Below, piece after piece: positions 1 to 5,176 of a stretch of DNA of 5,176 nt. This DNA is from Dinoroseobacter sp042096155 (lineage in GTDB: Bacteria; Pseudomonadota; Alphaproteobacteria; Rhodobacterales; Rhodobacteraceae), in the NCBI GenBank assembly GCA_042096155.1, contig JBELMC010000145.1:1-5176 (forward strand), written 5' to 3'. Position 1 is the stretch's first letter. Every line of letters starts with the position of its first letter. The position numbers were made by a program, and so were the translations under genes. The notes under the pieces were generated by a model that ran no database searches, had not been told where the DNA came from, and saw nothing but the letters and a program-made list of their open reading frames with translations.

Positions 1-858
1 GCAACTGGTCTGTACCGCGGACACCAGAGTGCTGAAAAAGACGTCCTTCGTAAACTGCCCTGTAAGGATGACCATTACCATCGTGGCGACTACCCCAACG
101 GCTGCAGCTTCGGACGGGGTGGCCAGCCCACTATATATTGAGCCGAGAACGATGAAGATCAGCATTGCAATTGGGATCAAGTTAAACAGGCCGATGGCTG
201 CGTCCTTCAAACCCGGCTTGTCGCGATCCGGAGGAGCGACCGAAGAGTTCAAAATACTGATAATGATCACATAGCCCGAGTAGAGTGCAGCAATCATGAT
301 CCCCGGAAAGACACCCGCCGCAAAGAGCCGTGCAATCGAAACCTCAGCTAAAACGCCATAAACAATCATTACAATAGAGGGGGGGATCAACAGACCAAGG
401 CTACCCGCTCCGGCGAGCGAGCCAAAGGTCAGTGATTTAGAATAGCCGCGTTTGCCAAGTTCCGAGATGGTAATCTTGCCCACCGTAGCCGTTGTGGCAG
501 CACTTGATCCGCTGATCGCCGCGAACAGGGCAGAGCCGGCGATATTGGTATGCAGCAGCCGTCCGGGTAGATGATAAGTAAGCGGAGACAGCCCGCGAAA
601 CAACCTGTCGGACATGTCCGTGCGCAACATCAATTCGCCCATCCATATGAACATTGGGATGGCTGATATCTCCCAGGATGTGGCACTGCGGATTACCAGT
701 GGAGCCATAATCTTGCCGATCCGATCCAGCGGCATATCGATTAGGAACACCAGACCCGTGGTGCTGACCAGCAAAAGCCCAGCAAAAACCCAAACCCCAA
801 GGCCCAGATAATAAATGACCAATAACAATACGATGAAGGCAATGAAAAGGCTTTCCAT
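1..858 (-). CDS. dctM: TRAP transporter large permease subunit DctM (3' end beyond window)
   Basis: This is the large inner-membrane subunit of a TRAP transporter, the part that carries out ion-coupled transport of substrate handed over by DctP. The frame stays open from the ATG at 858 to the window edge, giving 286 of the roughly 430 residues usual for the family, so the C-terminal third is missing. Seen in the translation: a hydrophobic N-terminus, IPMFIWMGELMLRTDMSD at residues 67-84, the family signature ALFAAISGSSAATTATVG at 110-127, GSLGLLIPPSI at 152-162, and TPSEAAAVGV at 247-256. Hydrophobic helices alternate with these motifs throughout. The start overlaps the dctQ stop by one base (TAATG), and a GAGG lies 7 bases upstream at 866-869 inside dctQ, which suggests translational coupling. 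A run of seven C on the coding strand (379-385) encodes the Pro-Pro pair and does not break the frame. Confidence 0.96.
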   Translation of the reverse strand, partial: MESLFIAFIVLLLVIYYLGLGVWVFAGLLLVSTTGLVFLIDMPLDRIGKIMAPLVIRSATSWEISAIPMFIWMGELMLRTDMSDRLFRGLSPLTYHLPGRLLHTNIAGSALFAAISGSSAATTATVGKITISELGKRGYSKSLTFGSLAGAGSLGLLIPPSIVMIVYGVLAEVSIARLFAAGVFPGIMIAALYSGYVIIISILNSSVAPPDRDKPGLKDAAIGLFNLIPIAMLIFIVLGSIYSGLATPSEAAAVGVVATMVMVILTGQFTKDVFFSTLVSAVQTSC

Positions 859-1364
859 TATTCCGCCTCACCGTCTTCGAGAACGCCGTCTTTCACCGTA
901 AGAAAGGCACTTGCTAGTAGTTGGGCCATGAACAGGACAAGGCCAATGAAAATTGCACTGTCGATAAGCCAAATTGGTGTTTCGGTCAGGGTAGGACTGA
1001 CGGTGCCGCGTGTGAAGTCACGCGCCAGCGTGCGCCAGATGTAGCGCGCCAAAAACAGAGTGATGCCGAAGGTGAAAGAAATGCATATGAGTTCAATCGA
1101 GATGGCAACGCGGCCTTTGATGAAGGACTGCAAGATGCTGACGCGGATGTGCTTGCGATGTCGGAAAGTATGGGCCAGCGACAAGAAAGTCATCGAACCA
1201 ATGGCGTAACCCACGAACTCGTCCATAGAAAACGTCGATTTCGCGAAGAAACTGCGCAGGACGATTTCGACAGAGATATGACATACAATATAGACAAGCA
1301 GGGCAGCGGAAATCCAAACCGCAAGGTTTCCAGCGATGTCATTTACCTTGACGAAGGCTTTCAA
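858..1364 (-). CDS. dctQ: TRAP transporter small permease subunit DctQ, TTG start
   Basis: This is the small four-helix membrane subunit that pairs with DctM in TRAP transporters. The product is 168 residues, normal for the family. Hydrophobic segments lie at about residues 13-35, 47-66, 86-109 and 130-155. Typical DctQ features are EIVLRSFF (33-40), the SMDEFVGYA segment (46-54), the basic FRHRKHIRVSIL loop after helix 2 (67-78), and TLTETPIWLI before helix 4 (125-134). The start codon is TTG. An in-frame TAA at 1380-1382 closes the frame just upstream, no in-frame ATG or GTG lies between it and the TTG, and AAGGAG stands 10 bases before it. The stop TAA shares its last A with the dctM ATG. 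The gene sits 82 bases after dctP, past a stem-loop. Sequence identity in this family is generally low, so the name rests on topology, motifs and context. Confidence 0.94.
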   Translation of the reverse strand: MKAFVKVNDIAGNLAVWISAALLVYIVCHISVEIVLRSFFAKSTFSMDEFVGYAIGSMTFLSLAHTFRHRKHIRVSILQSFIKGRVAISIELICISFTFGITLFLARYIWRTLARDFTRGTVSPTLTETPIWLIDSAIFIGLVLFMAQLLASAFLTVKDGVLEDGEAE

Positions 1365-1374
1365 CGTTTCACTG

Positions 1375-1380
1375 CTCCTT
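1375..1380 (-). promoter_or_regulatory. Shine-Dalgarno site of dctQ
   Basis: The coding strand reads AAGGAG here, a near-perfect Shine-Dalgarno core, 10 bases before the TTG taken as the dctQ start. A GTG lies nearer (4 bases after the hairpin-side AGC AGT context), but in its own frame it reads GTG AAA CGT TGA and stops at once. The strong site therefore supports TTG as the real initiator. The spacing is slightly long. Confidence 0.75.
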
Positions 1381-1401
1381 TATTTGATCAATTTCGAAAA
1401 T

Positions 1402-1430
1402 TCCTGGGCATTGGTACGCATTGCCCAGGA
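1402..1430 (-). terminator. Intergenic stem-loop between dctP and dctQ (partial terminator or mRNA-stabilising hairpin)
   Basis: TCCTGGGCA at 1402-1410 and TGCCCAGGA at 1422-1430 are perfect 9-bp reverse complements around an 11-base loop. On the minus strand the stem is preceded by six A and followed by ATTTTC, a short U-tract. On the plus strand it is followed by GATTTTTTAG, a better U-tract, so the element looks bidirectional. It lies 17 bases after the dctP stop and before the dctQ ribosome site. Because dctQ and dctM continue downstream and no promoter is evident in the gap, full termination is unlikely. Partial termination or protection of the dctP message from 3' decay would give the excess of binding protein over permease that TRAP systems commonly need. 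The structure is seen; the role is inferred. Confidence 0.7.
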
Positions 1431-1446
1431 GATTTTTTAGCCAGTA

Positions 1447-2436
1447 TCAGCGCGCGGCGCGGTAGTCGTCCAGAATTTTCTGACCTGCATCACCAACTTT
1501 GGCCAGCCAATCGGCATAGACCTGTTCGCCTGCGACGGACAACTCAGCCAAGAAACCAGCAGGAACCTCTTTCACGACTGTAATCCCGTTGGCCTCCATC
1601 TCGGCGTAGTTTTCGCTTACCCGCGAGGCCAAGGCACCCCAAGCCGCATCGCTGGCCGCTTTTGCAGCGGTTTGCAGAGCGGCGCGCTGATGGTCAGACA
1701 AGGCGTCCCATTCGTCTTTGTTCACATGTGTCATGTTAAGCGACATAGAATAGTTCAACGCCGAGAAATGCGACAGATGCTCCCAGAACTTGGCGTTGGT
1801 ACCGCCCTCTGCTGAGGTCAAAACACCCACGATCCCACCAGAAGCAAGTTGGGGCACAACGTCAGCCCAGCTCATCTGAATGGCAGCGGCACCTGCATTG
1901 ATCAGCGTACTTGTGCCGCTGGCATCCCATGCCCGAACTTTTAGGCCCGCAAGCTCAGCTTTCGAGGTGATCGGCTTTTTCGCCCACACACCCGCTGGTG
2001 GCCAGGGCGAAGCATAAAGCAGGATTTGGTTGTTGCGCGCAAAGACTTCTTCGTAGGCTGGGCGTGCTGTTTCCCAGAGCAGCCGGGCGTCATCTGCGGA
2101 CCCTACAAGGAAGGGCAGAGATGACAGCAGGAACATCGGTTCAATGCCGGCAACCTGCCCCATGCTGGTGTTGGCAATCGGCAGCGCGCCGTCAGCGACT
2201 GCATCAAAGTGTTCCTTCGACTTGTATCCGATTGATCCGCCAAAGTGGTTTGTAATCTCGATTGATCCGCCCGAGGCCTCCATAGCCGCGTCTGTGAATA
2301 CCTTTTGAGCCTGCCCATGGATCGACGTTTCCTGATACTCGTTGGCCATATCCCATTTGACATCTGCAGCTATTGCCGACGAAGCCAAAAGCGTTGCAGC
2401 CAAACCGATGGTGCTTAAAAGTGATGTTATTTTCAT
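1447..2436 (-). CDS. dctP: TRAP transporter periplasmic substrate-binding protein DctP
   Basis: This is the extracytoplasmic receptor that captures the substrate in the periplasm and delivers it to DctQM. From the ATG at 2436 the product is 329 residues, normal for the family. It begins with a Sec signal peptide: a short basic start MKIT, a hydrophobic core at about 5-20, and an ASSAIA|ADVKW-type cleavage near residue 23. The mature part opens with a beta strand (DVKWDMANEY), as DctP proteins do, and carries KSKEHFDAVADGALPIA (72-88), and GLKVRAWDASG (164-174) whose Arg168 corresponds to the family's conserved carboxylate-binding arginine. The frame stays open upstream to 2595, but that extension overlaps the end of hyuB, would bury the signal peptide behind 53 charged residues, and is rejected. 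An AGGGAG 6 bases before the ATG confirms the shorter start. The substrate is probably a small carboxylate but is not identifiable. Confidence 0.95.
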   Translation of the reverse strand: MKITSLLSTIGLAATLLASSAIAADVKWDMANEYQETSIHGQAQKVFTDAAMEASGGSIEITNHFGGSIGYKSKEHFDAVADGALPIANTSMGQVAGIEPMFLLSSLPFLVGSADDARLLWETARPAYEEVFARNNQILLYASPWPPAGVWAKKPITSKAELAGLKVRAWDASGTSTLINAGAAAIQMSWADVVPQLASGGIVGVLTSAEGGTNAKFWEHLSHFSALNYSMSLNMTHVNKDEWDALSDHQRAALQTAAKAASDAAWGALASRVSENYAEMEANGITVVKEVPAGFLAELSVAGEQVYADWLAKVGDAGQKILDDYRAAR

Positions 2437-2442
2437 TTCTAT

Positions 2443-2448
2443 CTCCCT
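2443..2448 (-). promoter_or_regulatory. Shine-Dalgarno site of dctP
   Basis: The coding strand reads AGGGAG, directly after a run of A, 6 bases before the ATG at 2436. Its position decides between the signal-peptide start and the longer open frame that begins inside hyuB. Confidence 0.75.
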
Positions 2449-2461
2449 TTTTTTAAAACCG

Positions 2462-2474
2462 GCCGAATGTCGGC
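2462..2474 (-). other. Small hairpin in the hyuB-dctP gap
   Basis: GCCGA and TCGGC form a 5-bp inverted repeat around a 3-base loop, 11 bases after the hyuB stop. On the coding strand it is followed by CGG and then TTTT. It resembles a very weak intrinsic terminator or an RNA-processing hairpin between the enzyme and transporter halves of the operon. The stem is short enough to be chance. Confidence 0.35.
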
Positions 2475-2485
2475 AAGTCAGTTGA

Positions 2486-4168
2486 TTAATCTTTCCTTGC
2501 GTAGTTCGAAGCCAGAAAGCCCTTGGTAAACTTGCCAGACGCCTGATCTTCCGCCAGTGCTTTGGACGCTCTGTCTTCGGGTGCTCCGTACCCACCTGCT
2601 CCGGGCGTCGAGATCACGACCCGTGCATCGGGTGATAGCTTCACACGCGACGCTTTGGACGATAGAGAAGTCGTGTTGCCCTTGAAATCAACCATTTCAA
2701 ACGTTCCGGCTGCGCCTGGCTGACCGCCAAAAATACCCCAGGGCTGGTTGCGAAACCTCTCACCCACACCATTAAATTCGCAGAAATGTCCCACCGGGCG
2801 AATGCTACGCCTAATACCCATGCCACCCCTGTGTTTCCCGGCGCCTCCGGAGTCCGCGATCAGGGCATAGTCCTCAACCCGCAGGGGATATTCCATTTCG
2901 ATGGCTTCCACCGGCAGGTTCGATGTGTTGGTTATGTTTACCTGCACACCATCCTTGCCGTCCTTTGTGGCACGCGCACCCATACCTCCCCCAAGCGTCT
3001 CAAGGTATACGTATTGCTGAGAGTTGCGCGGATCAATGCCGCTAAACACGGCACTGGTGTTGGCCCCGTTGGCAGCACCGATCACCTGATCAGGCAGAGC
3101 CTCAGCCAAGGCTCCGATCACCACGTCAACAACGCGCTGGCAGGTATTGGCCCGCATCGCCACAGGCGCAGGCGAAACGCAATTTACAAAGGAGCCCAGA
3201 GGCGCTTCGATACGAATGGCATCGAAAATGCCCTGATTATTTGGCACCTCAGGATCCAGTAGAGCCTTCAAAGCATAACAAACAGCAGATTGTGTTGCGT
3301 TGAATGTCAGATTGAAATTGCCAAGAACTTGATCGTCTGATCCCGTGAAATCGAAAAAAATGTCATGGTCAGACTTTGTGATCTTCAGGGTAATCAGGAT
3401 GTCTTCGGTCCCCGCACCGTCATCATCCATTACGTCAGAAAAGCTAAAGCTCCCATTGGGTAACTTTCCGATGGCGGCGCGCATGCGGCGGTTTGTTCGC
3501 GTGACGATCTCGTCGAACAACCGGACGGTATAATCTGCTCCATGGGTCTCAATAAAGTCGCCAATCCGCTGGTTCCCAAGTTTGGCGGCCGCAATTTGCG
3601 CATTCAGGTCACCCTTACGTTCTGCTGGCAGGCGCATGTTCAGCAACAACAACCGCATAATGTCGTCTTGTAATTCCCCCCCATCGAAGAGCCGAACGAT
3701 GGGGATCCGCAAGCCTTCCTTAAATATCTCGTCCAGCCCGCCGGACATAGAACCAACAGCTGCGCCGCCCACATCAGCATGATGCACTATGTTGGCAACA
3801 AAACCGATCAACTGGTCCCCTTCAAAGATTGGCATGGCCAGATTGATGTCCGGCAAATGGGTGCCACCCGCCACATGCGGGTCATTCCCAATGAATATGT
3901 CGCCGGGTTTGATAGTGCCTTGGTATTGCGCAAGGATGCAGGCCATAAGGCCTGACATCGACGCCAGATGGATAGGCAAAGCCATTTCGGCTTGCACGAT
4001 CAGACGGCCATTGGCATCAGCAATCGCTGTCGAGTGATCATGTCTTTCCTTGATATTTGTTGAAAAAGCGCTGCGCATGATAGCTAGAAAACACTCGTCA
4101 GCAATCGACTTCAGCCCGTTCCAGCTGATCTCAAGCGCGATGGGGTCAAGAGAAACGGCCTCAGACAT
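2486..4168 (-). CDS. hyuB: HyuB-type subunit of an ATP-dependent hydantoinase/oxoprolinase/carboxylase-family enzyme
   Basis: This is the B subunit of the HyuA/HyuB family (hydantoinase_B/oxoprolinase domain), which works in the cytoplasm with HyuA on cyclic amides or, in relatives, ketones. It has 560 residues, about the full family length, and the single domain spans nearly all of it. Visible family motifs in order: ERHDHSTAIADANGRL (41-56), NDPHVAGGTHLPD (95-107), HHADVGG (129-135), ERKGDLNAQIAA (183-194), GGGMGARATKDGKDGV (393-408), NTSNLPVEAIE (414-424), DSGGAGKHRGGMGIRR (439-454) and TPGAGGYGAPEDR (521-533). The Asp and His residues of the second and third motifs are candidate metal ligands by family resemblance. 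The ATG is one base after the hyuA stop, with GGAG 7 bases upstream inside hyuA, so the pair is probably translationally coupled. Which reaction it serves (N-methylhydantoinase, 5-oxoprolinase, caprolactamase or another) cannot be read from motifs shared by all. Confidence 0.95.
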   Translation of the reverse strand: MSEAVSLDPIALEISWNGLKSIADECFLAIMRSAFSTNIKERHDHSTAIADANGRLIVQAEMALPIHLASMSGLMACILAQYQGTIKPGDIFIGNDPHVAGGTHLPDINLAMPIFEGDQLIGFVANIVHHADVGGAAVGSMSGGLDEIFKEGLRIPIVRLFDGGELQDDIMRLLLLNMRLPAERKGDLNAQIAAAKLGNQRIGDFIETHGADYTVRLFDEIVTRTNRRMRAAIGKLPNGSFSFSDVMDDDGAGTEDILITLKITKSDHDIFFDFTGSDDQVLGNFNLTFNATQSAVCYALKALLDPEVPNNQGIFDAIRIEAPLGSFVNCVSPAPVAMRANTCQRVVDVVIGALAEALPDQVIGAANGANTSAVFSGIDPRNSQQYVYLETLGGGMGARATKDGKDGVQVNITNTSNLPVEAIEMEYPLRVEDYALIADSGGAGKHRGGMGIRRSIRPVGHFCEFNGVGERFRNQPWGIFGGQPGAAGTFEMVDFKGNTTSLSSKASRVKLSPDARVVISTPGAGGYGAPEDRASKALAEDQASGKFTKGFLASNYARKD

Positions 4169-4169
4169 C

Positions 4170-5176
4170 TTAAAGCTCCACGATCAGGTTCAGGGCTGCG
4201 TTTACCGTAACTTTCGCATCAGGCGGGACGCAGGTTGTCGCATCAAACTGTAGGATGATCGCAGGGCCCGGTAATGTTGTTCCAATTGGAAGAACGTTTC
4301 GCTGGTACACCGGAGTTGACAAAGGCGCGTCGGCTGAGAACCAGACATCCTGTATTACATCGGGCGTTGGCGGGCCCTTAGGACTGTCTGGCGGCGCCAA
4401 AGCCTGCCCCAATGCGATCACCGCTTTTAAACGGACATTCATCACTTCGACTGGAGCATCCCGATCCACATAACCATAACTGCGCAGATGGGCTGCAAAG
4501 AATCCCTCGACGAGCGTTTCTCGGTCGGGCAATTTGGGCGAGCTCTGCGTATTATCAATCATAACCGGGAGTTCGTAGTTTTGTCCAACATAGCGCATAT
4601 CGACCGAAGCGATTTTTTTTGCTGAACCCGCATTGTCCATCTCAGAGATGATCCATTTGTCGGCCTGCGTGTCAAGCTGCTCCAGGGCCTCTTTCACAAC
4701 GATCAGATTTCCATCCATCTGGGCGTGGCTGGTTGCAACGAAGTTCTCCTGCAAATCCGACTCAATCAAGCCATCGGCACAAAGAATGCCAGGGGAATTG
4801 GGAACGATGACCCGAGATATGCCTAACGACATGGCCACATCAGTCGCGTGCAATCCGCCAGCTCCCCCAAACGGCATCAGCACGAAATTGCGCGGGTCAT
4901 GGCCTTTTTCCGTCGATACTGCACGGATCGCGCGGGTCATGTTCGAAGTTACGATCCCAGCAATGCCCAATGCCGTTTCCGTCACAGTTAGACCCAGGGG
5001 CTTGGCAATTCTTTCAATGGCCTGAACCGCTTTTTCTTTATCGAGTGACAGCCCGCCGGCCAGTGCCTCAGGTAAGCGGCCCAGAACAACATTTGCGTCC
5101 GATACTGTCGGCAAGTCGCCCCCATGACCATAACACGCAGGGCCCGGAACTGCGGCCGCACTTTCAGGGCCCACCT
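4170..5176 (-). CDS. hyuA: HyuA-type ATP-binding subunit of a hydantoinase/oxoprolinase-family enzyme (5' end beyond window)
   Basis: This is the C-terminal half of a HyuA protein, the ASKHA-fold subunit that uses ATP to activate the substrate for the HyuB partner. About 335 of the usual 680-700 residues are visible; the frame runs off the right edge, and the GTG at 5174 is an internal valine codon of the typical VGPES segment, not a start. Numbering from that valine: PGPACYG (10-16), PTVSDANVVLGRL (22-34), PFGGAGGLHATD (101-112, the nucleotide-binding loop usually written FGGAGPLHA), VPNSPGILCADGL (124-136), DMRYVGQNYEL (192-202), and the closing VYQRNVLPIG and PGPAII segments (289-307). Length and separate hyuB show this is the split form, not the fused eukaryote-like 5-oxoprolinase. 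The last segment deviates from the usual IIEQ-DTTTVVPPG pattern. It is the most upstream gene seen in the operon; its promoter lies outside the window. Confidence 0.95.
   Translation of the reverse strand, partial: VGPESAAAVPGPACYGHGGDLPTVSDANVVLGRLPEALAGGLSLDKEKAVQAIERIAKPLGLTVTETALGIAGIVTSNMTRAIRAVSTEKGHDPRNFVLMPFGGAGGLHATDVAMSLGISRVIVPNSPGILCADGLIESDLQENFVATSHAQMDGNLIVVKEALEQLDTQADKWIISEMDNAGSAKKIASVDMRYVGQNYELPVMIDNTQSSPKLPDRETLVEGFFAAHLRSYGYVDRDAPVEVMNVRLKAVIALGQALAPPDSPKGPPTPDVIQDVWFSADAPLSTPVYQRNVLPIGTTLPGPAIILQFDATTCVPPDAKVTVNAALNLIVEL

Noticed and set aside
379..385. Seven-C run in dctM as a possible frameshift
   Set aside because: The frame is intact, and the run encodes the conserved Pro-Pro of the LLIPPS motif, so it is ordinary coding sequence.
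437..871. A 144-codon minus-strand open frame overlapping the start of dctM
   Set aside because: It is a different frame of the dctM coding strand. The dctM frame carries the conserved TRAP motifs, while this one gives a low-complexity product rich in His, Gly and Arg.
921..1583. A 220-codon open frame on the plus strand across dctQ and the end of dctP
   Set aside because: Its translation is rich in Arg, Gln and Asp, has no recognisable domain, and lies antisense to well-supported genes; it is a frame shadow.
2437..2595. N-terminal extension of dctP by 53 residues
   Set aside because: It overlaps the hyuB end, is highly charged, and would precede a normal signal peptide; AGGGAG 6 bases before the ATG at 2436 marks the real start.
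2786..3262. A 158-codon plus-strand open frame antisense to hyuB
   Set aside because: No ribosome site or family resemblance, and the opposite strand encodes conserved HyuB motifs throughout this stretch.
5172..5174. GTG as the start of hyuA
   Set aside because: It encodes the valine of the internal VGPES segment; about half of the protein is missing upstream and the frame continues to the edge.

Overview
The window holds five genes in a row on the minus strand. Read in the direction of transcription (high to low coordinates) they are the C-terminal half of a HyuA-type subunit (cut by the right edge), a complete HyuB-type subunit, and then the three parts of a TRAP transporter: periplasmic binding protein (dctP), small membrane subunit (dctQ), and the first two thirds of the large membrane subunit (dctM, cut by the left edge). 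I see no RNA gene, mobile element, CRISPR array or plus-strand gene. No gene-free stretch exceeds about 80 bases.

The layout looks like a single operon: hyuA and hyuB are 1 base apart, hyuB and dctP 49 bases apart, dctP and dctQ 82 bases apart, and dctQ and dctM overlap by one base (TAATG). The promoter and any regulator must lie beyond the right edge. The two internal gaps each carry an inverted repeat. The one after dctP is a good 9-bp stem-loop that probably adjusts how much binding protein is made relative to the membrane subunits.

The likely logic is uptake plus first catabolic step. A high-affinity, ion-driven TRAP system brings a small, probably carboxylate-bearing compound into the cytoplasm, and the ATP-dependent HyuA/HyuB enzyme acts on it. 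The HyuA/HyuB superfamily includes N-methylhydantoinase, 5-oxoprolinase, caprolactamase, and acetone and acetophenone carboxylases, so the substrate cannot be named from this sequence.

The host is probably a Gram-negative alphaproteobacterium, perhaps of the marine Rhodobacterales/Roseobacter type. This is inferred from the Sec signal peptide and periplasmic receptor, the moderate base composition, and the abundance of TRAP plus hyuAB clusters in that group; no marker gene confirms it. I did not find a clearly novel system. The points of most interest are the transporter-enzyme pairing of unknown substrate, the intergenic hairpin, the TTG start of dctQ and several non-consensus residues in HyuA.
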